The position numbers and the translations under genes were made by a program. The notes beneath the pieces were generated by a model. That model was not told where the DNA came from and ran no database searches. It saw nothing but the letters and a program-made list of their open reading frames with translations. Positions 1 to 8,096 of a stretch of DNA of 16,568 bases are shown in pieces; within the stretch, counting starts at the first letter, position 1; each line of letters begins with the position of its first letter. The stretch is taken from positions 1-16,568 of the forward strand of contig JALQUL010000415.1 in NCBI GenBank assembly GCA_023260735.1, written 5' to 3'. Source of the stretch: Limnohabitans sp. Its GTDB lineage: Bacteria; Pseudomonadota; Gammaproteobacteria; Burkholderiales; Burkholderiaceae_C.

Positions 1-24
1 ACTCTTTATACTCTCGACATCTTA

Positions 25-99
25 ATTTCACCCTGTTTAAGCTTTATTGTCAATTGTTTTTTGTAGATTGTTGACAATATTACATTTCTCTGATTGAAT
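25..99. promoter_or_regulatory. Palindromic operator with probable divergent promoters
   Basis: TATTGTCAA at 45-53 and TTGACAATA at 71-79 form a perfect 9-bp inverted repeat with a 17-nt centre. The right arm holds a consensus -35 (TTGACA, 71-76), followed after 17 nt by TTGAAT (94-99), a 4/6 match to a -10. Read on the minus strand, the left arm gives the same TTGACA (53 to 48), followed after 17 nt by TGAAAT (30 to 25). A regulator dimer on the repeat would cover both -35 boxes, so autorepression by the adjacent GntR protein is a natural inference. A minus-strand gene to the left is predicted but lies outside the window. The repeat is seen directly; the promoters and the bound protein are inferred. 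Confidence 0.5.
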
Positions 100-106
100 A
101 CTTACC

Positions 107-781
107 ATGACAACACCCACTATTGCCCAATTACAAAGTAGCTCACTGACCCATGTGGTTCAGCAAGAAATTGAGCGCGCTATTTTGGCAGGTGATTTTG
201 CGCCTGGCAGCAAATTGAACGAGGCTGCTCTTGCTATGTCGCTAGGGGTATCCAGAGGACCCGTACGCGAAGCCTTTCGCAGCCTAGAAGAGGCTGGCCT
301 ATTACGTACCGAAAAAAATCGTGGTGTCTTTGTTCGCGCTATTCCCTTAGATGAAGCAATTGAAATCTATGATTTGAGAGCTGTAATGGAAGAGTTAGCG
401 GGGCGATTATTGGCTCAGAACATTACCGCTGCTCAATTACAGGAGTTGCACACAACAGTGGCACAAATGGATAAAGCAGTGCTTGAAAAAGATTTGAACA
501 CTTATCACCAACTCAATGTATTTTTTCATGAGCGATTAATGGAGATGAGTGGCAATAAAAAATTATTGTCTTTGTACAAAAAGTTAATTCGTGAGTTATC
601 ACTGTTTAGGCGTGCCAATATTGGTCAAGCAGATGTCCTTCCACTTTCCGCCATTGAGCATCAAAACATTGTCAAAGTTATAGAAAAAAGAGACCCAATA
701 GCTGCCGCTAAGGCCTTATTTGACCATGTACAAGAAAGTAAAGAGAGAACCATATTGCGACATCAAAGTTCGCAGAGTTAG
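107..781 (+). CDS. phnR: GntR-family (FCD) regulator of phosphonate utilisation
   Basis: A 224-residue cytoplasmic transcription factor of normal FadR/FCD length. Residues about 12-78 form a GntR winged helix: the recognition region reads LGVSRGPVREAFRSLEEAGLL, and the wing NRGVFVR. Residues about 84-210 are an all-helical FCD ligand domain with His134, His141, His185 and His207 placed like the metal-binding histidines of that family. The gene starts a same-strand run with phnA and phnY, and similar regulators are known beside phosphonate genes in Burkholderiales, so control by a phosphonate or an intermediate is likely. The ATG has no recognisable Shine-Dalgarno. If the -10 at 94-99 is real, transcription would begin at or next to the start codon, giving a leaderless message. 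The family is certain, the ligand inferred. Confidence 0.85.
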   Translation: MTTPTIAQLQSSSLTHVVQQEIERAILAGDFAPGSKLNEAALAMSLGVSRGPVREAFRSLEEAGLLRTEKNRGVFVRAIPLDEAIEIYDLRAVMEELAGRLLAQNITAAQLQELHTTVAQMDKAVLEKDLNTYHQLNVFFHERLMEMSGNKKLLSLYKKLIRELSLFRRANIGQADVLPLSAIEHQNIVKVIEKRDPIAAAKALFDHVQESKERTILRHQSSQS

Positions 782-829
782 TTCATTCAGCCCATTTATT
801 TAATTCATCTTTATCAGCGAAAGACCATC

Positions 830-2050
830 ATGATTAAAGTTAACAATCGAAGTTACCAATTACCAAAACAAGCCACTGTTATTGTTTGTGTCGATGGTTG
901 CGAGCCTGATTATTTCGCCCAAGCTGTAGCGACAGGTCATATGCCTTGGATGAAAAAAACCTTGGCCAATGGTACAGGTTTAGTAGCTGATTGCGTGGTG
1001 CCTAGTTTTACTAATCCCAACAATTTATCTATAGTCACTGGTGCGCCGCCTAGTGTTCACGGCATTTGTGGTAATTTTTTATACGATACCGCCACGGGCC
1101 AAGAAGTCATGATGAATGATGCCAAATGGTTAAGAGCACCTACCATTTTGGCGACCTTGGCGGATGCAGGAAAATCGTTGGCGGTGATTACTGCAAAAGA
1201 TAAATTACGTGCTTTGTTGGGCCACAAAATGAAAGGCATTTGTTTTTCGTCCGAAAAAGCCAATCAAGTTACCCTAGAAGAAAATGGTATTGAAAATGTA
1301 ATGGATTTGGTGGGCTTGCCTTTACCTAGTGTTTATAGTGCCGACCTGTCTGAATTTGTATTTGCAGCAGGTGTCAAAATTATGGAAAAAATGCGTCCTG
1401 ACGTGATGTATTTGTCCACCACCGATTACATTCAGCATAAACATGCACCAGGCACTGAAGGGGCGAATCAGTTTTATGCCATGATGGATAAATACCTATC
1501 GCAACTTGATGATATGGGATGTGTGATTGCTTTAACAGCTGATCATGGTATGAATGCAAAAGCCGGTATGGATGGAAAACCCGATGTAATTTATTTACAA
1601 GATTGGTTTGATGCCTTGTTAGGAGAAAAACAAGCCAGAGTTATTTTGCCAATCACCGACCCTTATGTGGTGCATCATGGTGCACTCGGCTCTTATGCGA
1701 CAGTCTATTTACCAGCACAAATAAATGCAGATAGCGTTATTGAAAAATTAACGAAGCACAATGGCATTGAATGTGTATTGACTCGTGCACAGGCGGCCGA
1801 AAAATTTGAATTACCAAGCGACCGAATTGGCGATTTAGTGATTGTCTCAGAGCGCTCTACTGTATTAGGCACCAGTGCAAGCCGTCATGATTTAACTGCT
1901 CTAGAAGTACCGTTGCGCTCACATGGTGGCATTAGTGAACAAAGAGTACCACTTGTTATCAATCGACAATTAAAAACCGAAGGCCTTGATTTAAATAAAC
2001 GCTTTAGAAATTTTGATGCCTTTGATTTGGCTCTTAATTTTGCCCAGTAA
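830..2050 (+). CDS. phnA: Phosphonoacetate hydrolase
   Basis: A 406-residue enzyme of the alkaline phosphatase/nucleotide pyrophosphatase superfamily that cleaves the C-P bond of phosphonoacetate to acetate and phosphate using two zinc ions. The metal and nucleophile set is complete: Asp22 (in VCVDGCEPDY), the nucleophile Thr61 (in PSFTNPNN), Asp199 and His203 (TTDYIQH), Asp238 and His239 (ADHG) and His365 (RSHGG). This is the residue pattern known from the Pseudomonas fluorescens 23F enzyme, and the length fits the family. No signal peptide is visible, so it is cytoplasmic. A GAAAG-type Shine-Dalgarno precedes the ATG. The next gene, 44 nt downstream, makes its substrate, which supports phosphonoacetate hydrolase over a generic phosphodiesterase. 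Confidence 0.95.
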   Translation: MIKVNNRSYQLPKQATVIVCVDGCEPDYFAQAVATGHMPWMKKTLANGTGLVADCVVPSFTNPNNLSIVTGAPPSVHGICGNFLYDTATGQEVMMNDAKWLRAPTILATLADAGKSLAVITAKDKLRALLGHKMKGICFSSEKANQVTLEENGIENVMDLVGLPLPSVYSADLSEFVFAAGVKIMEKMRPDVMYLSTTDYIQHKHAPGTEGANQFYAMMDKYLSQLDDMGCVIALTADHGMNAKAGMDGKPDVIYLQDWFDALLGEKQARVILPITDPYVVHHGALGSYATVYLPAQINADSVIEKLTKHNGIECVLTRAQAAEKFELPSDRIGDLVIVSERSTVLGTSASRHDLTALEVPLRSHGGISEQRVPLVINRQLKTEGLDLNKRFRNFDAFDLALNFAQ

Positions 2051-2094
2051 ATTAAATTTTATAGGAATGACTGAGGCAAAGTAAGGAGTAACTT

Positions 2095-3549
2095 ATGCAA
2101 CAAATGATTCTAGATTTGCAATTAAATGCCATGCGTTTAGCGGGTAAAAAAGTGGGTGCCGAATTAAGCGGCGATAGAACCATTGTGGTACACAACCCAT
2201 TTACACAAGAGGTGTTGGGCACTGTACCCAAAATTACCAAACAAGAGCTAATTGATTTATTTGAGAAAACCAAAGCCTACCAAGCGAATTTAACCCGTTT
2301 TGAAAGAGCCAATATTTTAAATAAGGCTGCTGCCATCGTCAGGGAGCGCGTGGAAACCATTTCAAAAGTCATCAGCGCTGAGGCGGGACTTTGTTTAAAA
2401 GATAGTATTTACGAAGTAGGTCGAGTAGCCGATGTTTTGCAGTTTGGTGCCAATGAAGTTTTAAAAGATGACGGGCAAATTTTTAGCTGTGATTTAACCC
2501 CACACGGAAAAAATCGAAAAGTCTATACCCACAGAAGTCCTTTATTGGGAGTGATTTCGGCCATTACGCCCTTTAATCATCCAATGAATCAAGTAGCGCA
2601 TAAAGTAGTGCCTAGTATTGCGACTAATAATCGTATGGTTTTAAAGCCGTCAGAAAAAGTTCCTTTCTCTGCAATATTACTGGCTGATATTTTGTACGAA
2701 GCAGGCCTACCACCGGAAATGTTTAGCGTGGTCACTGGTGCCCCCTCCGAGATCGCCGATGAATTAATTACCAACCCAAACGTTGATTTAATTACCTTTA
2801 CTGGTGGCGTGGCAATTGGTAAATATATTGCCAATAAAGCGGGCTACAAAAGAATTGTTTTAGAGCTAGGTGGTAACGATCCTATTATTGTGATGGAAGA
2901 CGCCGATATCGATGAAGCTTCCACCTTGGCGGTATCGGGTTCTTATAAAAATTCAGGTCAACGTTGCACTGCAGTGAAAAGAATGTTGGTGCATGAGTCT
3001 GTTGCTAATGAGTTTGCAGAGCAAGTACTAGCAAAAACGAAAGCTTGGAAGTACGGTAATCCTCTTGATCCTCAAAATGATATGGGAACTGTGATTGATG
3101 AACAGGCAGCTCAATTATTTGAAGCAAGGGTGAACACCGCAGTTAGTCAAGGTGCTCGTTTGTTATGGGGTAATCAAAGACAAGGTGCTTTATATGCTCC
3201 GACTGTATTGGATTATGTTGACCCACAAATGGAGTTAGTCAAAGAAGAAACCTTTGGGCCAGTTTCTCCTATTATTCGCTTTAAAAATATTGAGCATGCG
3301 ATTCAAATTTCCAACGGCACTGCATATGGTTTATCTAGTGCAGTATGTACCAATCGTTTGGATTATATTTCTCGATTCGTAAAAGAGTTGCATGTAGGCA
3401 CGGTCAATGTAAGAGAGGTTCCAGGATATCGTTTAGAACTCACACCGTTTGGTGGTATTAAAGATTCAGGGCTTGGTTATAAAGAGGGCGTGCAAGAAGC
3501 GATGAAGAGCTTTACCAATTTAAAAACTTACTCCATGCCTTGGGGCTAA
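2095..3549 (+). CDS. phnY: Phosphonoacetaldehyde dehydrogenase
   Basis: A 484-residue NAD(P)-dependent aldehyde dehydrogenase of full length. The catalytic Cys291 lies in NSGQRCTAVKR, the general base Glu257 in VLELGGNDP, the cofactor-binding Lys184 in LKPSEK, and Glu385 in KEETFGP. Arg110, His162 (NHPMN), Arg290 next to the nucleophile and Arg440/Arg446 near the C-terminus are basic residues placed where the Sinorhizobium meliloti PhnY grips the phosphonate; this alignment is from memory. The protein should oxidise phosphonoacetaldehyde to phosphonoacetate, the substrate of the hydrolase encoded just upstream. The ATG at 2095 follows a good AAGGAG. It ends 3 nt before the next gene, so the two are cotranscribed. 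Without the context it could be read as a generic aldehyde dehydrogenase. Confidence 0.92.
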   Translation: MQQMILDLQLNAMRLAGKKVGAELSGDRTIVVHNPFTQEVLGTVPKITKQELIDLFEKTKAYQANLTRFERANILNKAAAIVRERVETISKVISAEAGLCLKDSIYEVGRVADVLQFGANEVLKDDGQIFSCDLTPHGKNRKVYTHRSPLLGVISAITPFNHPMNQVAHKVVPSIATNNRMVLKPSEKVPFSAILLADILYEAGLPPEMFSVVTGAPSEIADELITNPNVDLITFTGGVAIGKYIANKAGYKRIVLELGGNDPIIVMEDADIDEASTLAVSGSYKNSGQRCTAVKRMLVHESVANEFAEQVLAKTKAWKYGNPLDPQNDMGTVIDEQAAQLFEARVNTAVSQGARLLWGNQRQGALYAPTVLDYVDPQMELVKEETFGPVSPIIRFKNIEHAIQISNGTAYGLSSAVCTNRLDYISRFVKELHVGTVNVREVPGYRLELTPFGGIKDSGLGYKEGVQEAMKSFTNLKTYSMPWG

Positions 3550-3552
3550 ACC

Positions 3553-4401
3553 ATGCTTAGTATTACTTGGCCAGTTTTTTTTGCGGTGGTGTTTGCAGCC
3601 CTATTGCATGCATCATGGAATGCTATGGTCAAGTCGAGTGCCGAAAAAGGCATGGATATGGCACTTATACATTTAGCGGGATCTGTTATTGCGATACCCC
3701 TAGTGTTATGGGTAGGCTTACCCCCAGCCGAGTCATGGCCTTATTTAGCTGCATCATTGGTCATTCATGTAGCCTACTATATTACCCTCACTGGTGCCTA
3801 CACGCATGGAGATTTGGGCCTGACTTATCCACTCATGCGAGGCAGCGCCCCATTGTTGGTAGCCGTTTCAGGCACAGTATTTTTATCTGAACATTTGTCA
3901 ATGGTAGCCTGGCTCGGCGTATTGGCCATTTCTTGTGGAGTTTTATTATTGGGTCTTAGCAAAGATGCTTTGCACTCACCTAAAGCCATACAATTTGCGT
4001 TATTTAATGCGGTCATTATTGCTATTTATACGGTGGTCGATGGTTTAGGTGTAAGAGCATCAGGAAATGCTCTGCAATATATATTTTTATTATTCTTAAT
4101 AGATGGCTGGCCGTTTGCATTTTTGATGTGGTACAGAAGGCGAAGTCAGATGGTGGAGTATGCCAAAAAACGTTGGCCTATTTCCATGGTGGGCTCAGTC
4201 GCCTCATTAAGTTCCTATGGCATTGCGCTATGGGCCATGACCCAAGCCCCAATGGCTACAGTGGCAGCACTTCGTGAAACCTCGGTTTTATTTGCCGCCC
4301 TTATTGGTTTTTGGTTACTCAAAGAAAAGTTCACCCATCAAAGGTTATTAGGTACTTTTACGATTATGGTGGGCATGGTCGCAGTGCGGCTGGCGCGTTA
4401 G
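3553..4401 (+). CDS. EamA-family membrane protein of the phosphonate locus
   Basis: A 282-residue, strongly hydrophobic protein with about ten predicted transmembrane helices arranged as two EamA halves (roughly residues 5-140 and 148-280), as in drug/metabolite transporters. The short AWLGVLAISCGVLLLGLS helix at the end of the first half and TFTIMVGMVAVRLAR at the end of the second are typical of the fold. Start and stop fit the family length, and it begins 3 nt after the dehydrogenase gene. EamA proteins of this kind recur in phosphonate clusters ('phosphonate utilization associated putative membrane protein'), but their cargo is unknown. Uptake or export of a phosphonate intermediate is an inference from position only. 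Confidence 0.8.
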   Translation: MLSITWPVFFAVVFAALLHASWNAMVKSSAEKGMDMALIHLAGSVIAIPLVLWVGLPPAESWPYLAASLVIHVAYYITLTGAYTHGDLGLTYPLMRGSAPLLVAVSGTVFLSEHLSMVAWLGVLAISCGVLLLGLSKDALHSPKAIQFALFNAVIIAIYTVVDGLGVRASGNALQYIFLLFLIDGWPFAFLMWYRRRSQMVEYAKKRWPISMVGSVASLSSYGIALWAMTQAPMATVAALRETSVLFAALIGFWLLKEKFTHQRLLGTFTIMVGMVAVRLAR

Positions 4402-4444
4402 TTGTATCAATGATTAATATCTATCCACTTTAGAAAGACTCATC

Positions 4445-6862
4445 ATGAATCACCATCTACCTAGTCATGCAAGAGTGGTTATTGTGGGGGGTGGAATTGC
4501 AGGATGCTCGACTGCCTACCATTTGGCTAACTTGGGTATTACCGATGTGGTGATTCTTGAGCAAGGTAAATTAACCAGTGGCACCACTTGGCATGCGGCT
4601 GGTTTAATTGGTCAAATGAGGCCCAATCGCAGTATGACCGCCATGAGCAAATACGGTATTGAGTTATATGCAACATTAGAGGCCGAAACTGGCATGGCCA
4701 CAGGCTGGAAACAATGTGGTAGTTTAAATGTAGCCAAGACTCCAGAGCGCATGAAGGTGTTAAAAAAACAATTGGCTATGGCCAGAAGTTTTGGTGTGGA
4801 ATGTGTAGAGCTCAGCCCCAAAGAAGCAGGTGAAAAATATCCTTTATTGCGTACTGAAGATTTACAAGGAGCGATTTGGTTACCAGGAGATGGTAAAGCT
4901 AACCCTGCCGATTTATGTATGTCTTTGGCAAAAGGAGCACGGAATAAGGGTGTAAAAATTTTTGAAGGCATAGAAGTAACTGCTGTGTTGCAAGAGCGTG
5001 GTGCTGCAGTAGGTGTGGTCACTTCCCAAGGCGAAATTCGCTGTGAAACGGTGGTCAATTGTGCCGGCCAATGGGCTAGGCAGTTTGGTAAGTTAGCAGG
5101 TGTGAACGTGCCTTTGTATTCCGCCGAGCATTTTTATATCGTCACAGAAAAAATTGAAGGTGTCCATCCCATGCTGCCTGTTATGCGGGACCCCGATGGT
5201 TTTATTTATTACAAAGAAGAGGTGGGGGGCTTATTAATGGGGGGGTTTGAGCCCGTTGCAAAACCGTGGAAAATGGACCCCATTCCCAATCATTTTCAAT
5301 TTGCATTATTAGATGAAGACTGGGATCAGTTTGAGCCCTTAATGACGGCCGCCATACATAGAACGCCCTGCCTTGAATCCGCCAAAATAAAAATGTTATT
5401 AAATGGCCCAGAAAGTTTTACTCCAGATGGCAACTTTATTATTGGCCAAGCTCCAGAACTAAAAAATTATTTTGTGGCGGCAGGATTTAATTCAGCTGGT
5501 ATTGCCAACTCCGGTGGTGCAGGACGTTTAATTGCCCAATGGATTCAGGATGGACAAGCACCACATGATGTGTGGGAGGTGGATATAAGAAGATTTGCCC
5601 CATTTACTGGCAATAAAAAAGCTTTATTTGAAAGAACCGCCGAAACGCTAGGCTTGCATTACGCTATGCGTTGGCCAAGGCAAGAGTTAAGCACAGTGAG
5701 GCCTTTAAGAACATCACCCTTATATGATTTATTGAATGCAAAAAATGCAGAATGGGGTAGCAAAAACGGCTGGGAGCGAGTGAATTATTTTAAACCAGCT
5801 GGCGCAAGCAGTCCTACTTCTACTTTAGCAAAACCTGCTTGGTTAGAATGGGTAATTGCAGAGCAAAAAGCGACTCGAGAGGCGGTGGCAATTTATGACC
5901 AGAGTTCATTTTCTAAATTACAACTTGAAGGGCCAGATGCTTTAGCTGTTTTACAACGATTATGCGCAGCAGAGATGGATGTTGCCATAGGAAAAATGGT
6001 TTATACCCCAGTGTTAAATGAGCAAGCTGGTTTTGAAAGTGACCTCACCGTAATACGCCTTAGCGAACAAAAATTTTTAATCGTTACAGGTTCAGCACAA
6101 ACGATTCGTGATTCAGATGTCATAAGAAAAGCCATTCAAGCGACAGAATTTGCCGTATTAACAGACCTTAGCACCATGTATTCGGTTTTATCTATCATGG
6201 GGCCAAAGTCACAAGAGTTATTGGCTAGAGTAAGTCCGGATGATTGCTCGCCTACTGGCCTTGCTTTTTCTTCGACCAAAGAAATTGATTTAGCTTATGC
6301 CAAAGTAAGAGTGGCAAAAATGAGCTACGTGGGTGGCAAAGGATATGAGTTGTATGTACCTGTAGAAATGACGCGTCATGTTTATTTAGCACTGCACCAA
6401 GCAGGTGCCGATTTAGGACTTAAAGATGCAGGTTATTACGCATTAGATGCACTACGTATAGAGGCAAAAAGAAGAGCTTGGGGGGCTGAATTAAGTCCAG
6501 ACGAAAGTCCCATTGAGTCGGGCATGTTAAAACATATTACATTCGAGAAAAACTCGCCATTTATAGGACAACTTGCACTTAGAAAAAAGTTGGCACAGAC
6601 ATTGCATAAGAAGTTGGTGTATATCGAATTGTGTCAATCTGATGACTACATATGGGGTGGAGAAACCATTTGGTTGAACCAGCAACCCGTTGGTGAAATT
6701 AGTTCTGCTGGATGGGGTTACGCTGCTGGTAAATGTATTGCTATGGCGTATGTAAGAGGTGACTGCATCGCAGAGTCATTTAATGCAAAAAATATAGAAA
6801 TCGATGTCTGGGGAGAGCGTGTAAAAGCAATTGCTTTTGATCTTTGTGAAAGGATCAATTGA
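4445..6862 (+). CDS. FAD-dependent dehydrogenase with GcvT-like folate module (DMGDH/SarDH type)
   Basis: An 805-residue flavoprotein. Residues 10-370 are a DAO fold opening with a Rossmann dinucleotide motif (VVIVGGGIAGCSTAYHL, ending in the acidic Glu39). SGTTWHAAGL follows, whose His50 matches the covalent 8-alpha-histidyl-FAD site of dimethylglycine and sarcosine dehydrogenases. Residues about 375-430 look like the FAO_M linker, about 430-700 a GcvT aminomethyltransferase-like domain with Asp533 in ESDLTV at the folate-contact position, and about 705-800 the GcvT C-terminal barrel. Family members oxidise N-methyl amines and pass the one-carbon unit to tetrahydrofolate. It lies 43 nt after the EamA gene and in the same run as phnA and phnY, with no transaminase gene nearby. 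A role in oxidising AEP or N-methylated AEP is inferred. Ordinary dimethylglycine or sarcosine breakdown is the alternative. Confidence 0.85.
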   Translation: MNHHLPSHARVVIVGGGIAGCSTAYHLANLGITDVVILEQGKLTSGTTWHAAGLIGQMRPNRSMTAMSKYGIELYATLEAETGMATGWKQCGSLNVAKTPERMKVLKKQLAMARSFGVECVELSPKEAGEKYPLLRTEDLQGAIWLPGDGKANPADLCMSLAKGARNKGVKIFEGIEVTAVLQERGAAVGVVTSQGEIRCETVVNCAGQWARQFGKLAGVNVPLYSAEHFYIVTEKIEGVHPMLPVMRDPDGFIYYKEEVGGLLMGGFEPVAKPWKMDPIPNHFQFALLDEDWDQFEPLMTAAIHRTPCLESAKIKMLLNGPESFTPDGNFIIGQAPELKNYFVAAGFNSAGIANSGGAGRLIAQWIQDGQAPHDVWEVDIRRFAPFTGNKKALFERTAETLGLHYAMRWPRQELSTVRPLRTSPLYDLLNAKNAEWGSKNGWERVNYFKPAGASSPTSTLAKPAWLEWVIAEQKATREAVAIYDQSSFSKLQLEGPDALAVLQRLCAAEMDVAIGKMVYTPVLNEQAGFESDLTVIRLSEQKFLIVTGSAQTIRDSDVIRKAIQATEFAVLTDLSTMYSVLSIMGPKSQELLARVSPDDCSPTGLAFSSTKEIDLAYAKVRVAKMSYVGGKGYELYVPVEMTRHVYLALHQAGADLGLKDAGYYALDALRIEAKRRAWGAELSPDESPIESGMLKHITFEKNSPFIGQLALRKKLAQTLHKKLVYIELCQSDDYIWGGETIWLNQQPVGEISSAGWGYAAGKCIAMAYVRGDCIAESFNAKNIEIDVWGERVKAIAFDLCERIN

Positions 6863-6916
6863 ACTAGGGTTTATCAGGTGTTGATTGCAGGCCAAGCAAT
6901 GTAAACTGAAAAATCT

Positions 6917-6961
6917 TTGTCATGTATTTGTCATGGTTTTGACACTGAAATTCGATAGGAT
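6917..6961 (+). promoter_or_regulatory. Pho box and -10 of the transporter operon
   Basis: Three 7-mers recur on an 11-bp period: TTGTCAT (6917-6923), TTGTCAT (6928-6934) and TTGACAC (6939-6945), separated by GTAT and GGTT. This matches the known PhoB site, two CTGTCAT-like heptamers with a 4-bp spacer, here extended to a third half. Ten nt after the last heptamer lies TAGGAT (6956-6961), a 4/6 match to a -10, which is the spacing usual at PhoB-activated promoters where the box replaces the -35. Transcription would start near 6968, about 40 nt before the binding-protein ATG. PhoB activation of the transporter under phosphate limitation follows by inference. Confidence 0.72.
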
Positions 6962-7008
6962 GAAATGCTAGTCTGGTGTTAGTTTTTTTGAATCAAAAAG
7001 GAGTCTTT

Positions 7009-8031
7009 ATGTTGCGTAAAATGATGAAAACAGCGATTGCAGTATCGTTGCTAGGTGTGATGTTCAGTGCTACCGCTCAGCGTACACCTGTGCGTGTTTA
7101 TTCTGCACTTGAAGCTGATCAAGTGAAAGCCTATAAAGAGGCAGCAGAAAAAGCAATTCCAGATGTTGAAGTGCAATTTGTGCGTGACTCAACAGGCGTA
7201 ATGACTGCTAAATTAATTGCAGAAAAGGCTAATCCACAAGCTGATATGGTGTGGGGTTTAGCAGCCACTTCTTTAATGGTTTTAGAAGCCGATGGACTAT
7301 TACAAGGCTATTCACCAAAGGGAGTAGAAAAACTCAATCCACGTTTTGTTGATAGTAAAAAACCAACTGAATGGGTGGGTATGGATGTGTGGGCTGCCAC
7401 TATTTGTTTTAATACAGTAGAGGCAGCTAAACGAAATATTCCAAAACCAGAAACATGGAAAGATTTAACAAAGCCTATTTATAAAGGCCAAATCACTATG
7501 CCGCACCCTGCCTCTAGCGGTACAGGCTTTTTAGATGTAACTGGTTGGTTACAAACCTTTGGTGAAGCCGAAGGTTGGAAGTATATGGATGCGCTCCATG
7601 AAAACGTAGCACAGTACGTGCATAGTGGCTCTAAACCTTGTCGTCAAGCTGGCGCAGGCGAATTCGTAATCGGTATTTCATTTGAATACCGTGCTAATGC
7701 AACTAAAGCGTCTGGCGCTCCAGTTGACTTAATCTTTCCTAAAGAAGGTTTAGGTTGGGATATGGAAGCGGCTGCCATTTTAAAAGGCACTAAAAAGTTA
7801 GACGCAGTTAAAAAAGTAATGGACTTTGCGGTGACTAAAGAGGCCAACGAATTGTATGCAAAAAGTTATGCGATTACAGCTTACCCTGGTACAGCCAAAC
7901 CATTGCCAAACGTACCTGCCAACTTTGAAACCATGTTGGTTAAAAATGACTTCCAATGGGCTGCTAAAAACCGTGATCGCATCTTAGCTGAATGGTCTAA
8001 GCGTTACAACGCTAAAGCTGAAAAACAATAA
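7009..8031 (+). CDS. phnS: AEP-type ABC transporter, periplasmic substrate-binding protein
   Basis: A 340-residue binding protein of the ferric/thiamine/AEP-type family. The ATG at 7009 is chosen because AAGGAG lies just upstream and the N-terminus is then a clean Sec signal peptide: basic MLRKMMK, a hydrophobic core, and cleavage probably after Ala23 (SATA|QR). An in-frame GTG at 6976 would bury it. The mature protein begins with VRVYSALE, the usual first strand of this family. HPASSGTG (166-173) resembles the anion-binding loop, and Cys133 and Cys211 could form a disulfide. It delivers AEP or a related phosphonate to the ATPase and permease encoded next. The Pho box upstream points to phosphate control. 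The exact ligand cannot be told from the sequence. Confidence 0.88.
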   Translation: MLRKMMKTAIAVSLLGVMFSATAQRTPVRVYSALEADQVKAYKEAAEKAIPDVEVQFVRDSTGVMTAKLIAEKANPQADMVWGLAATSLMVLEADGLLQGYSPKGVEKLNPRFVDSKKPTEWVGMDVWAATICFNTVEAAKRNIPKPETWKDLTKPIYKGQITMPHPASSGTGFLDVTGWLQTFGEAEGWKYMDALHENVAQYVHSGSKPCRQAGAGEFVIGISFEYRANATKASGAPVDLIFPKEGLGWDMEAAAILKGTKKLDAVKKVMDFAVTKEANELYAKSYAITAYPGTAKPLPNVPANFETMLVKNDFQWAAKNRDRILAEWSKRYNAKAEKQ

Positions 8032-8096
8032 GTTATTTTTATTCGTAATTTTGTAGTCATCAGTTCAATGATGTATTTCAATCAGATAGGTTCCAT

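Noticed and set aside
4612..5058. 148-codon minus-strand open frame inside the FAD dehydrogenase gene
   Set aside because: It lies entirely within a clearly real gene, shows no family features and is explained by the complement of that coding sequence.
6976..7008. Upstream GTG start extending the binding protein by 11 residues
   Set aside because: It has no ribosome site and would place a tail before a textbook signal peptide; AAGGAG directly precedes the ATG at 7009.
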